Below, in pieces: positions 1-8,997 of a stretch of 64,000 nt of DNA. The position numbers and the translations under genes are program-made. Source of the DNA: Saccharothrix deserti (GTDB lineage: Bacteria; Actinomycetota; Actinomycetes; Mycobacteriales; Pseudonocardiaceae). The stretch is taken from the NCBI RefSeq assembly GCF_009769385.1, contig NZ_VKAB01000012.1, forward strand, positions 248,001 to 312,000, given 5' to 3'. Numbering within the stretch: the first letter of the stretch is position 1; every line of letters begins with the position of its first letter. The notes beneath the pieces are model-generated. The model searched no databases. It had not been told where the DNA came from and saw only the letters and a list, made by a program, of their open reading frames with translations.

Positions 1-723
<723 letters not shown>

Positions 724-840
724 CTACCGGGACTGATCTACACGTTCGAGCGGCGGGTACCCCCGACTGGCGGAGTGCGGTACTGCGCTGAGTGGCCGCC
801 GGGTGTGCGGTGCGGGGCGGGTCGAGACACACTGGATTAC

Positions 841-1299
841 GTGCCCCGCTTGGAGCCGTTCGACGTGGACTTCTTCGACTCGGCACCGGAGCGCCGCAGC
901 TACGAGCTGGACCTGCCGGTGTCACCCGAACGTGTGTGGCGCGGCCTGACCGCCTCCAACCCGCTGTGGTGGTGCCGCCTGCTGTCGTCGGTGGAGTACA
1001 CCTCGCCCCGGCCGTTCGGGGTGGGCACGACGAGGACTGCGGCGGTGCTGGGCGTGCTGCGGCTGCACGAGGTCTTCTTCCGCTGGGAGGACCACCGGCG
1101 GCAGTCGTTCCGGGCGGAGCGGGCCAACCTGCCGGTGTTCCGCCGGTTCGGGGAGGACTACCTGGTGGAGCGGACACCGGACGGGTGCCGGCTCACCTGG
1201 ACGTTCGCGTACGAGCCGGCGCTGAAGTTCGGCGGCGGGATCAACACGAAGGTGTTCACGTCCTTGGTGGCCGACACGCGACGTCATTTCCACGCCTGA
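841..1299 (+). CDS. SRPBCC-superfamily protein (polyketide cyclase/dehydrase-like)
   Basis: A 152-residue protein beginning at a GTG (residues PRLEPFDVDFFDS). The pattern SYELDLPVSPERVWRGLT near residue 20, followed by alternating beta-strand stretches and a closing stretch ending in LVADTRRHFHA, is that of the START-like SRPBCC fold. This fold makes a hydrophobic ligand pocket and serves aromatic cyclases, lipid carriers and stress proteins. There are no transmembrane segments. The reading frame is open far upstream, but the upstream part has no family resemblance and is antisense to the terpene cyclase, so the GTG at the fold boundary was chosen. It faces away from the geosmin gene and may be unrelated to it. 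Ligand unknown. Confidence 0.7.
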   Translation: MPRLEPFDVDFFDSAPERRSYELDLPVSPERVWRGLTASNPLWWCRLLSSVEYTSPRPFGVGTTRTAAVLGVLRLHEVFFRWEDHRRQSFRAERANLPVFRRFGEDYLVERTPDGCRLTWTFAYEPALKFGGGINTKVFTSLVADTRRHFHA

Positions 1300-1375
1300 A
1301 CCCCGCCGAGCCGGCTCTCCGTTGCGGATCGTCCGGAAGGTGCAGTAGATCACGCCCATCGGGCGATCGGGCACC

Positions 1376-1394
1376 TTAGGTTAGGCTCCCCTCA
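1376..1394 (+). promoter_or_regulatory. Iron box (IdeR/DmdR-type operator) overlapping a leaderless promoter
   Basis: The 19-mer TTAGGTTAGGCTCCCCTCA matches 16 of 19 positions of the actinobacterial iron-box consensus TTAGGTTAGGCTAACCTAA. It ends on the A of the ATG of the downstream ATPase gene. Within it TAGGCT (1382-1387) fits a -10 element placed 6 bases before the ATG, so the transcript is probably leaderless and blocked by the iron-loaded repressor sitting on the -10 and start site. Confidence 0.85.
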
Positions 1395-2212
1395 TGTCCA
1401 AGGGAGATGCGCTGCTCGCGGGCGAGGAGCTGGTACTGGCGTACCACGACCACGCCGTGGTGCACGGGGTCTCGCTCGGACTGCGCGCGGGCGCGGTGAC
1501 GGCGCTCGTCGGGCCCAACGGGTCCGGCAAGTCGACCGTGCTGCGGTCCCTCGCGCGCCTGCACCGGCCGCGTGAGGGCCAGGTGCGGCTGGGCGAGCGC
1601 CCGGTGTGGGGGCATTCCGCGCTGTCCGGCAAGGAGTTCGCCCGCAACGTCACCCTGCTCACCCAGCAGCGGCCCACGCCGTCCGGTGTGTCGGTGCGCG
1701 ACGTCGTCTCCTACGGCCGCTACCCGTACCGGACCGGGTGGCGCGGTGTGGACCTGGAGGGGAACGCCGCCGTCACGCGCGCCATGGAGCTGACCGGCGT
1801 CACCGCGATGGCGGACCGCGGCGTGGACGAGCTGTCCGGCGGCGAGTTGCAGCGGGTGTGGCTGGCGTCGTGCCTGGCGCAGCAGACGTCCGTGCTGCTG
1901 CTGGACGAGCCGACCAACCACCTCGACCTGCGCTACCAGGTCGAAGTCCTCGACGTGGTGCGAGACCTGGCGGACGACCACGACGTGGCGGTGGGCGTCG
2001 TGCTGCACGACCTCGACCACGCGGCGATCATCGCCGACGAGGTCGTCCTGCTGTCCGAGGGCAAGGTCGTCGCGGCGGGCGGGGTCCGCGACGTCCTCAC
2101 CGGTGACCACCTCACCCACGCCTACGGCGTCACGGTGCACGTCGCCGACGACCCGGTGACCGGCGCGATCCACTGCCGTCCCCTCGGCAGGCACACCCCA
2201 CGAGCGGTCTGA
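1394..2212 (+). CDS. Iron-siderophore ABC transporter, ATP-binding protein (FecE/FepC type)
   Basis: A 272-residue ABC ATPase that should energise ferric-siderophore import on the cytoplasmic face. Walker A is GPNGSGKST (residues 40-48), the Q-loop lies in LLTQQRP, the signature is LSGGELQRVWLA, Walker B is LLLDEP, followed by the H-loop in VVLHDLDHA. Length and motif spacing are those of the FecE/FepC branch. The ATG at 1394 was chosen because the family alignment begins within a few residues of it and because an iron box and -10 end exactly there. First gene of an importer cluster followed by the binding lipoprotein (29-base gap) and the permease. Iron-repressed expression is expected. Confidence 0.92.
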   Translation: MSKGDALLAGEELVLAYHDHAVVHGVSLGLRAGAVTALVGPNGSGKSTVLRSLARLHRPREGQVRLGERPVWGHSALSGKEFARNVTLLTQQRPTPSGVSVRDVVSYGRYPYRTGWRGVDLEGNAAVTRAMELTGVTAMADRGVDELSGGELQRVWLASCLAQQTSVLLLDEPTNHLDLRYQVEVLDVVRDLADDHDVAVGVVLHDLDHAAIIADEVVLLSEGKVVAAGGVRDVLTGDHLTHAYGVTVHVADDPVTGAIHCRPLGRHTPRAV

Positions 2213-2241
2213 CCAGTCCCTGAAGCTGAGAGGTTCGAGCG

Positions 2242-3207
2242 ATGCGCTTGTCGACCCCTGCCCTCGTCGCGGCAGCCGTCCTGCTGTCCGCGTGCGGCAC
2301 CACCGAGACACCGGCGACGCAGCCGACCGAGTCCGCCGGCGGACCGGTCACCGTGACCGACTCCCGCGGCAAGGCCGTGGAGCTCAAGGCCCCGGCCAAG
2401 CGGGTCGTGGTGCTGGAGTGGGGCGAGACCGAAGTTGTCGCCTCACTGGGGGTCATGCCGGTGGGTGTCGCGGACACCGCCGGTTACAAGACCTGGGACG
2501 TGGCCGCGCCGCTCGCCGACGACGTGAAGGACGTCGGCAAGCGCAACGAGCCCAGCGTCGACTCGATCGTCGCGTTGAACCCGGACGTGGTGATCATGCC
2601 CCAGGGCCGGGGCGAGACGCTGGCCGGCCAGCTGGAGAAGTACGTGCCGGTGGTCGTCACCAAGTCCAGTGACGCCTCCCGGAACTTCGACCGGCTGCGC
2701 GAGGACGTGAAGATGATCGCCCAGGCGATCGGCAAGTCCGCCGAGGGCGACCAGCTGCTGTCCGACATGGACAGCGCTCTGGCCGAGGGCAAGAAGGCGG
2801 TCGAGGCCAAGGGCGCGACCGGCACGCCGTTCCTGATGGCCGACGGCTGGATGGAGGGCAGCACGGTCAACATCCGCCCGTTCGGCAAGGGCTCGCTGGT
2901 CTCCGACACCGCCGAGGCCGTCGGCCTGAAGAACGTGTGGACCGGCGAGGTCGACGCGCAGTGGGGTCTGGGCGCGACCGACGTCGAGGGCATGACCGCG
3001 ATCACCGACCCGAAGACCGTGCTGTTCTACGCCGCTTCCGAGGAAGACGTGTTCACCACCGGCCTGGCGCAGAACCCGGTGTGGCAGCGGCTGCCGTTCG
3101 TCGTCTCGCAGAAGGTGGTCAAGCTGGAGCCGGGCACCTGGATGTTCGGCGGGCCGAAGTCGGTCGTCCACGTCGCCGAGCAGTTCGTGAAGGCCACCAC
3201 CGCCTGA
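2242..3207 (+). CDS. Iron-siderophore substrate-binding lipoprotein (FecB/FepB type)
   Basis: A 321-residue type III periplasmic-binding-protein-like lipoprotein. The signal peptide ends in a lipobox LLSAC with Cys18 as the lipidation site, so the mature protein is anchored outside the membrane. The VTVTDSRGKAVELKAPAKRV opening after the linker, the DSIVALNPDVVI hinge segment and the late helix joining two lobes are typical of ferric-siderophore receptors. It should capture the siderophore complex and deliver it to the permease encoded next. RBS-like GAGAGG precedes the ATG. Its stop codon shares one base with the ATG of the permease gene. Substrate class (hydroxamate, catecholate or citrate) cannot be read from sequence here. 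Confidence 0.9.
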   Translation: MRLSTPALVAAAVLLSACGTTETPATQPTESAGGPVTVTDSRGKAVELKAPAKRVVVLEWGETEVVASLGVMPVGVADTAGYKTWDVAAPLADDVKDVGKRNEPSVDSIVALNPDVVIMPQGRGETLAGQLEKYVPVVVTKSSDASRNFDRLREDVKMIAQAIGKSAEGDQLLSDMDSALAEGKKAVEAKGATGTPFLMADGWMEGSTVNIRPFGKGSLVSDTAEAVGLKNVWTGEVDAQWGLGATDVEGMTAITDPKTVLFYAASEEDVFTTGLAQNPVWQRLPFVVSQKVVKLEPGTWMFGGPKSVVHVAEQFVKATTA

Positions 3208-5237
3208 TGCGCACCGCCGTCGTGACGGCGGGGATCGTGGCGGCCATCGCCGTGCTCTCCGCCGTCCACCTCACCCAGGGCACCGCGTCGACCGATGTGC
3301 TCGACGTGCTCGACGCCTTGCTGGGCAACGGGGACGCGCAGACCCTCGCCGTGCTGGAGGGTTCGCGCGTGCCGCGCCTGCTGGCCGCGTTGCTGCTCGG
3401 TGTCGCTCTCGGCGTCGCCGGTGCGGGTATGCAGTCGGTGGCGCGCAACCCGTTGGCGTCACCGGACACGCTCGCCGTGAACGCGGGCTCGCACCTGGCC
3501 GTGGTCGCGATCGCGGCGTTCGGGTTGAGCCTGCCGACGTTGCCCGCGGGTGGGGCGGCGTTCGTCGGCGGGCTCGCGGCGGCGGTCGTCGTGCTCGGGC
3601 TGTCCGGTGGGGGTTCGACCAGTCCGCGGTTGGTGCTGGTCGGCTCGGCGGTCATGTTGACGTTGCAGTCGGCGACCGTTCTGTTGTTGCTGATGTACGA
3701 GCAGGAGACGACCGGGCTGTTCGCCTGGGGTTCAGGGTCGTTGACGGTGAGCGACCTGAACGCGACCGCGCAGATGACGCCCGTGGTGGTGGTCTCGGTG
3801 GCGGCGCTGGTGGTGATGGGGCGGTCGCTGGACATCCTGGCTCTGGGTGACGACAACGCGACCGTGCTCGGGTTGAGGGTGCGGCGGACACGGGTCGGCG
3901 CGGTGCTGTTGACCGTGGCGTTGACGGCGGCTGCGGTGACGATCGCCGGGCCCATCGGGTTCGTCGGGCTGAGCGCGCCGGTGATCACGCGGCTGCTGAC
4001 GCCGTTCGTGCCGGGGTTGGGCAGGCACCGGGTGTTGCTGCCGGTCTCGGGGCTGGTCGGTGTGGTCATCGTGCTCGGCGCGGACGTGCTGCTGCGGGCC
4101 GTGATGGGGTCTGCGGCGGCGGTTCGGGTGCCTACCGGGGTCACTACGACGATCCTCGGTGCGGTGGTGTTGATCTGGTTGGCGCGGCGTGGGCGGTCGG
4201 GTGGGACGCCCCGGCAGGCGCCGGCCGGGCGGGTCGGTGTGGCGGGGTCGCCGCGTCGGCTCGCGGTGACTTCTGCCGTGCTGGCGGTGTTGGTTCTTTC
4301 GGCGCCGGTCGTGGGGTTGATGTTCGGGGACCGGTTGGTGCTGCTGGGTGATCTGGCGAACTGGTTGTCCGGGCGTTCGGGGACCGCGTTGACGTTCGTG
4401 GTCGACCAGCGGCTGCCGCGCGTGCTGGCGGCGTTGGTGGCGGGTGCGGCGTTGGCGGTGGCGGGGTGCGGTATCCAGTCGGTGAGCCGGAACCCGTTGG
4501 CGGAGCCGGGGTTGCTGGGGATCACGGCGGGTGCCGGGCTGGGTGCGATCACGTTGATCACGGCTGTGCCGATGGCCGGGGCGTGGGACATCGCCGGTGC
4601 GGCTGGTGTCGGTGCGCTGGTGGCGTTCGCGCTGGTCTACGGGCTGGCTTGGCGGTCCGGGTTGGACTCGGACCGGTTGGTGGTGATCGGGATCGCGATG
4701 TGGTCGGCGGGGATGGCGCTGATCACGTTGCTGATCGTGACGTCCGATCCGTGGAACACGGCGAAGGCGTTGACGTGGCTGTCCGGGTCCACGTACGGGC
4801 GGACGCTGGAGCAGGTGCTGCCGACGGTGCTGGCGTTGGTGCTGCTGACGCCGTTGTTGTGGGCTCGGCACCGTGAGCTGGACTTGCACAGCCTGGACGA
4901 GGACACGCCGCGCGTGCTCGGGATGCGGGTGGAGCGGTCGCGGCTGGTGATCCTGCTGGGTGCGGGGGTGCTGGCGGCTACGGCCGTGTCGGCGATCGGC
5001 GTGGTGGCGTTCGTGGGGTTGGTCGCGCCGCACTTGGCCCGGTCGTTGGTCGGCGGTCGGCACGCGCGCGTCATTCCGGTCGCGGCGGCGGTTGGTGCGG
5101 TGTTGGTGAGTGCGGCGGACACGTTGGGGCGGACCGTGATCGCGCCCGCGCAGGTGCCCGCCGGGTTGGTGATCGCGTTGATCGGCACGCCGTACTTCGT
5201 GCTGGTGCTGTGGCGGACGCGCGAGATGCGCACCTGA
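3207..5237 (+). CDS. Fused iron-siderophore ABC permease (FhuB-like, two FecCD domains)
   Basis: A 676-residue membrane protein made of two FecCD permease units in tandem, the arrangement known from E. coli FhuB. Each half has the family marker: SRVPRLLAALLLGVALGVAG with SVARNPLASPDTL in the first, QRLPRVLAALVAGAALAVAG with SVSRNPLAEPGLL in the second. Each also carries the late LGLRVRRTRVG or LGMRVERSRLV and GPIGFVGL or GVVAFVGL segments that contact the ATPase. About 20 membrane spans are expected. The ATG at 3207 overlaps the preceding TGA by one base (TGATG), indicating translational coupling. It completes a full importer with the two genes upstream. Most actinomycete systems encode the two halves as separate genes. 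Confidence 0.92.
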   Translation: MRTAVVTAGIVAAIAVLSAVHLTQGTASTDVLDVLDALLGNGDAQTLAVLEGSRVPRLLAALLLGVALGVAGAGMQSVARNPLASPDTLAVNAGSHLAVVAIAAFGLSLPTLPAGGAAFVGGLAAAVVVLGLSGGGSTSPRLVLVGSAVMLTLQSATVLLLLMYEQETTGLFAWGSGSLTVSDLNATAQMTPVVVVSVAALVVMGRSLDILALGDDNATVLGLRVRRTRVGAVLLTVALTAAAVTIAGPIGFVGLSAPVITRLLTPFVPGLGRHRVLLPVSGLVGVVIVLGADVLLRAVMGSAAAVRVPTGVTTTILGAVVLIWLARRGRSGGTPRQAPAGRVGVAGSPRRLAVTSAVLAVLVLSAPVVGLMFGDRLVLLGDLANWLSGRSGTALTFVVDQRLPRVLAALVAGAALAVAGCGIQSVSRNPLAEPGLLGITAGAGLGAITLITAVPMAGAWDIAGAAGVGALVAFALVYGLAWRSGLDSDRLVVIGIAMWSAGMALITLLIVTSDPWNTAKALTWLSGSTYGRTLEQVLPTVLALVLLTPLLWARHRELDLHSLDEDTPRVLGMRVERSRLVILLGAGVLAATAVSAIGVVAFVGLVAPHLARSLVGGRHARVIPVAAAVGAVLVSAADTLGRTVIAPAQVPAGLVIALIGTPYFVLVLWRTREMRT

Positions 5238-5306
5238 CCTGCCCTGAACGCCGTGCGCGTGCCGCCGCTCCGCCCCGAATTGTCGGACCCCGTCGGTAAG
5301 ATCAAA

Positions 5307-5334
5307 GCAGGGGTCCCCTGGCGGGTACCCCTGC
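5307..5334. terminator. Hairpin between convergent genes, likely bidirectional terminator
   Basis: A perfect 8-bp inverted repeat GCAGGGGT / ACCCCTGC with a 12-base loop, placed between the end of the siderophore permease and the end of the convergent MFS gene. No long T tract follows on either side, so termination strength is uncertain. Confidence 0.5.
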
Positions 5335-5371
5335 GAAGCGCGGCGGTTGGCGCGGTGCGCGGCGGCTGTTG

Positions 5372-6610
5372 TCAGGGTCGGTTGCGGGCCGGCGATTGTT
5401 CGGGCTGCTGCGCGTTGTCGTGTCGGGGTAGCAGGAGCGGGGTCGTCAGGATCAGGAGACCGGCGATCGCGATCGCGGTGCGGGGGCTGGTGAGACCGGC
5501 CAGCAGGCCCCAAAGTGCGGTCATGGCCGCGATGGTGGCTTTGCTGGTCACCGACCACGCCGACAGGGTGCGGGCGGCGCGGTCCGTCGGGACGTGGTTG
5601 AGCCGGTAGGTGGCGAACACCGGGTTGAACACGCCCATGCAGGTGATCAGGCCGAACTCGACCACGATGACCAGCACCAGCCCGGTGGCGCCTGAGTGGA
5701 CGAAAGCCAACCCGACGGGCCAGCACGCGCGCAGTGTCCCGGCCGTGAGCATGATCCTGTGCCGCCCGAACCGCGCGACCAGTCGGCGGGACAGCCGTGA
5801 GCCGATGAGGCCGCCGATGCAGGGCGCCGCGAACGCCAGGCCGTACTGCCACGGCGTGAAACCCAGGTCGCCGAGCATGAGGACGGCCAGCACCGGCGAG
5901 GACGCCATGATCAGGCCGCTGACCAGGACCGTGTTGCAGAACAGCGGGCGCAGTGTCGGGTGGGTCAGGATGTACCGCCACCCTTCCAGGACGTCGGCGG
6001 CTCGCAGGCTCGGTCCACCGGTTCGCGTGGGGCGCGGCTCCTTTCCGCCGATCGCCAGGACGCCGATGGCCGAGAGCAGGTAGCTGACCGCGTCGGCCAC
6101 CACGGTCGTCACCGGGCCGAACAGGCCGATCGCGGCCCCGCCCAGCGGTGGTCCTAGTGCGGTGGCGGTCCAGGCGGTGGATTCGAAGCGGCCGTTCGCG
6201 ATGAGCAGGTCCTCGGGGCGCACCAGCGTTTTCAGGTATGCGCCGGTTGCCGCCTGGAAGGTGATGTCGGATGCGGCCACGACGACCGCCACGACCAGGA
6301 GATGGGCGAAGGTGAGCCGGTCCAGTGCGAACGCGGCGGGCACGCTCGTCAACGCCGCGAAGCGGGTCAGGTCCATCGCCACCATCACCGGTCGTTTGCG
6401 GCGGAACTCCACCCACGGGCCGAGCGGCACCGCCACCGCGGCACCCACCGCCAGACCCGCGGCGGCGAGCAGCGACACGTCTGTTGCCTCGGCGTGCAGC
6501 ACGAAGACCGCGATCAACGGGAACGCGTCGAACGCGAGCCGGGTGCCGAACGCGCTGACCCCGTACGCCGCCCACAACCACCCGAACCGCCGCCCCAGCG
6601 ACCGCTCCAC
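5372..6610 (-). CDS. MFS transporter (MFS_3/EntS-like exporter)
   Basis: A 412-residue integral membrane protein with about 12 spans. The N-terminal MERSLGRRFGWLWAAYGVSAFGTRLAFDAFPL style, the charged loop WVEFRRKRPVMVAMDLTRF between spans 2 and 4 and the later RLVARFGRHRIML loop are typical of the MFS_3 group. That group includes the enterobactin exporter EntS and many drug efflux proteins of actinomycetes. It starts with GTG preceded by a good GGGAGGG ribosome site. It ends opposite the siderophore importer, so export of a siderophore is possible, but the same family exports antibiotics and no substrate can be assigned. Confidence 0.82.
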   Translation of the reverse strand: MERSLGRRFGWLWAAYGVSAFGTRLAFDAFPLIAVFVLHAEATDVSLLAAAGLAVGAAVAVPLGPWVEFRRKRPVMVAMDLTRFAALTSVPAAFALDRLTFAHLLVVAVVVAASDITFQAATGAYLKTLVRPEDLLIANGRFESTAWTATALGPPLGGAAIGLFGPVTTVVADAVSYLLSAIGVLAIGGKEPRPTRTGGPSLRAADVLEGWRYILTHPTLRPLFCNTVLVSGLIMASSPVLAVLMLGDLGFTPWQYGLAFAAPCIGGLIGSRLSRRLVARFGRHRIMLTAGTLRACWPVGLAFVHSGATGLVLVIVVEFGLITCMGVFNPVFATYRLNHVPTDRAARTLSAWSVTSKATIAAMTALWGLLAGLTSPRTAIAIAGLLILTTPLLLPRHDNAQQPEQSPARNRP

Positions 6611-6750
6611 CGAGCCCTCCCGACGACCTGACGTTGATCAGCGTGCTCAAAGCGAGCGGCGGGCGTGAACCCCGATGCCGTGCACACCTTCGTCGCCGCT
6701 TTCGTCGCCGCTGCGGACGCGGGCCGGTTCCAGGACGCCGCCGTCGACGG

Positions 6751-8172
6751 CTAGCCGAAGATGAACACCTCGTGCGCCTTGCCGCTGCAGGGGCGCTGGA
6801 TGAGTTGGACGCCCGGATCGGTGCTGCCTTCGAGGACACCGATGCAGTACGCGGCACCCGGGACCGAGCGGAGTCGGAAGCCGCCCGTGGCCGGTTCGAG
6901 GGTGAACCTCTGGTCGGTCCGGCTCGCGTCGCAGTTGTCCCCGGCCAGGAGGACGTCGCTGTCGGTGCCGCCGTAGTCCATGGTGGCGCAGCCGATGCCG
7001 TACTGCGCGTTGTGCAGCTTGATGAGGTAGCTGCCGTCGCCTTGGCGCACCAGTTCGGTGGGCGGGGTGGCGGTGGCGCAGTTGTGCTGGCCCAGAACGA
7101 TTTTGTTCTGGTCGGTGAACATCTGCGGGCCTTCGCCGATGCAGAAACCGGTGTGTGCCACGCGGATCGGCTGGACGCCGTTCCTCGGGCTGCCGGGTGC
7201 CGGTTGGGGCGCGGGGGCCGGTGCCGGTGCTGCGGTGGTCGTCGTGGTGGGTGCTTGTGGTGGCGGGGCTTTCGGCGACTCGGCGGGTGGGGTCGTCGTG
7301 GTGGGCACCGAGGACGACTGGTCGGTGGTCGTCGGTGCGGGGGACGGCTCGGTCGTGGTCGCGCTCGTGGTGGGTGCGGCGGCGTTCTGGCCGGCCGGAA
7401 GTCCGTCGGTGAGCACGACCGCCAGCGCGATCGCCGCCACCGCGACCACGGCACCCACCACCATCAGCCGGCGTCGGGTGCGGGACGCGGTGGGGGCGCC
7501 GAATGCGGCGGGGTCCGGGGATGGGGTGGCGGCGGGTGCGGTGGGTGCGGTGGGTGCGGTGGGTGGTGGCGCCGGGGATGTGGTGGGTACGGCCGGTGGA
7601 GGTTCGGCGGGTAGTGCGGCGGACTCGCCACGCTCGGCGGCGGTCGGGGCTGCGGGCACGGCAGGCGCGGCGGCGGCCGGGGTTGTGGACTCAGCGGCGG
7701 CCGGGGCTGCGGGCACGGCAGGCGCGGCGGCGGCCGGGGTTGTGGACTCAGCGGCGGCCGGGGCTGCGGGCACGGCAGGGTCAGCGGCCGGAGGTGTGGG
7801 CTCGGCGGCGGGTGCGGGGGTGCCCTCGGCCGGTGTGGGCAGCGGCGGCGGGGACACGAGCGGGGTGGTTGGTGGGGCTGTGTCGGCGGGGTTCAGCGAG
7901 GCGACGGCCAGGTCGGCTCTGATGGCGGTCCAGGCTTGGACTGTGCGGTCGTCGCCGCCGCACGCGCGGATGAACGCGGCCAGCAGGTGTTCACGCGGCA
8001 ACGTGTTGCGGGACAGGGCGGTGCTCAGCGTGGACGCCGGCAGGACATCTCCCACCCGCGCCGCACGCCGTTCCAGCTGCCGGAAGCTCAACCCGGTGCG
8101 GACCCGCACTGCGCGCAGGGCCGCGGTGAACTCGGCGGCGTCCCGGACCTCCGGCGGTGCCAAGCCTTCCAC
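6751..8172 (-). CDS. HTH - single TM - ricin-B-like lectin domain protein
   Basis: A 473-residue protein of unusual layout. Residues 1-85 form a Xre-like helix-turn-helix (AALRAVRVRTGLSFRQLERR, then STLSTALSRNTLPRE). Next come about 140 residues rich in Ala and Pro with a 19-residue repeat, one membrane span after the SRTRRRLMVV stop, and a Thr/Pro-rich extracellular spacer. The last 120 or so residues resemble a ricin-B/CBM13 beta-trefoil (TGFCIG, YLIKLHNAQYGIGCATM, RFTLEPATGGFRL, AYCIGV). This implies a cytoplasmic DNA-binding-like head and an outer carbohydrate-sensing tail. GTG at 8172 was chosen because GGGGGAGGAA lies 6 bases upstream; a longer ATG form at 8235 has no ribosome site. Ligand and target unknown. 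Confidence 0.75.
   Translation of the reverse strand: MEGLAPPEVRDAAEFTAALRAVRVRTGLSFRQLERRAARVGDVLPASTLSTALSRNTLPREHLLAAFIRACGGDDRTVQAWTAIRADLAVASLNPADTAPPTTPLVSPPPLPTPAEGTPAPAAEPTPPAADPAVPAAPAAAESTTPAAAAPAVPAAPAAAESTTPAAAAPAVPAAPTAAERGESAALPAEPPPAVPTTSPAPPPTAPTAPTAPAATPSPDPAAFGAPTASRTRRRLMVVGAVVAVAAIALAVVLTDGLPAGQNAAAPTTSATTTEPSPAPTTTDQSSSVPTTTTPPAESPKAPPPQAPTTTTTAAPAPAPAPQPAPGSPRNGVQPIRVAHTGFCIGEGPQMFTDQNKIVLGQHNCATATPPTELVRQGDGSYLIKLHNAQYGIGCATMDYGGTDSDVLLAGDNCDASRTDQRFTLEPATGGFRLRSVPGAAYCIGVLEGSTDPGVQLIQRPCSGKAHEVFIFG
7649..7780 (-). repeat. 57-bp in-frame tandem repeat in the HTH-TM-ricin gene
   Basis: Identical 57-bp units begin at 7649 and 7706, and a third, which matches for its first 18 bases and then diverges, begins at 7763. 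Each unit encodes 19 residues of the Ala/Pro-rich linker (core ESTTPAAAAPAVPAAP). Exact DNA identity between units suggests recent slippage or recombination and a linker of variable length between strains. Confidence 0.85.
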
Positions 8173-8315
8173 TGCGATTCCTCCCCCAAGGCCGGCCGAC
8201 AGCATCGCACAACGGCTCGAGCCGTGTGGCGACACAGTAGGTACTCGGTTTGTTCGTCCAGCTCAGCCGCCCGCTGCAGATCCGCACGGCGCGCCAGGCG
8301 TGACACCGCGTCCAC

Positions 8316-8876
8316 CTAGTGCGGGATGAGGTCTTCGACGGCTCGGTGCAGCGTCTCGCGGACCACGGCGGGGTCGTCGAGTTCCCCGCCCTGCAAGGCG
8401 CCGTCGCGCAGCAGCACGAGCACGCGGGCGGCGTGGTCGGGGTCCGGGTGGCCCAGTTCGGCGGCGAGGTCGCGGAGCACCCCGAGGAACCACGTGCGGT
8501 GGTCGTCGATCACCGCACGCACCGGGTGGTCCGAGTCCGGGTACTCGGCGGCGGCGTTGATGAACTGGCAACCCCGGAAGTCGTCCGCGCACGTCGCGTC
8601 GCCGATCACGGACATGACGGCGATCAGGGCCTCCCGCGGCGTCTTGTCCTCGCGGGCCCGGCCAATGGCCTCGCGGATGGCCTCGCTCGCCGTCTTGAGG
8701 TAGGCGGCGACCAGGTCGTCCTTGCCGGGGAAGTGCCGGTAGAACGTCGCCCTGGTCACCGCGGCCTCGCTCACCAGGCGATCCACCCCCACGGCGTGGA
8801 TGCCTTCGGCGTAGAACAGGCGCGACGCCGTGCGCAGCAACCGGTCCTTCGGGTGGGCTTCCCGGGCACTCCTCAC
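8316..8876 (-). CDS. TetR-family repressor
   Basis: A 186-residue one-component regulator. The N-terminal TetR helix-turn-helix is clear (LLRTASRLFYAEGIHAVGVD, then VTRATFYRHFPGKDDLVAAY), and the C-terminal two-thirds is helical, as in ligand-binding TetR domains. It starts with GTG at 8876 and is divergent from an alpha/beta hydrolase gene 121 bases away. The gap carries three copies of one palindromic sequence, the nearest only 13 bases upstream of this start. Autorepression and control of the hydrolase are therefore expected. The inducer is unknown; regulators beside such esterase-like genes often sense small xenobiotics or hormones. Confidence 0.88.
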   Translation of the reverse strand: MRSAREAHPKDRLLRTASRLFYAEGIHAVGVDRLVSEAAVTRATFYRHFPGKDDLVAAYLKTASEAIREAIGRAREDKTPREALIAVMSVIGDATCADDFRGCQFINAAAEYPDSDHPVRAVIDDHRTWFLGVLRDLAAELGHPDPDHAARVLVLLRDGALQGGELDDPAVVRETLHRAVEDLIPH

Positions 8877-8889
8877 GCCCCAAGCTTAG

Positions 8890-8980
8890 AGAAAGACCAG
8901 TCGTTCTGCATCGTTGCGCTCGTCACCTTGCCCCCGAAGGGAGAACGACTAGTCTCTCCACTAGAAAGACCGATCGTTCT
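8890..8980. promoter_or_regulatory. Three TetR operator-like palindromes in a divergent promoter region
   Basis: Copies at 8890-8907 (AGAAAGACCAGTCGTTCT), 8942-8958 (AGAACGACTAGTCTCTC) and 8963-8980 (AGAAAGACCGATCGTTCT). All fit the dyad AGAAMGACYNRTCKTTCT or its partial form. One copy lies next to the repressor gene and two lie next to the hydrolase gene, covering both promoters. Confidence 0.78.
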
Positions 8981-8997
8981 CCCTAGTGAGGTTGAAG

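Noticed and set aside
6667-6753. Short plus-strand frame (VNPDAVHTFVAAFVAAADAG and a few more codons)
   Set aside because: It looks faintly like an NTF2-type N-terminus, but 28 codons with a weak ribosome site, overlapping the end of the ricin gene, is too little to call.
3732-7454. A 1240-codon minus-strand open frame
   Set aside because: It runs through the reverse of the permease and a second frame of the MFS and ricin genes; Arg/Pro/His-rich and without any domain. GC-rich shadow.
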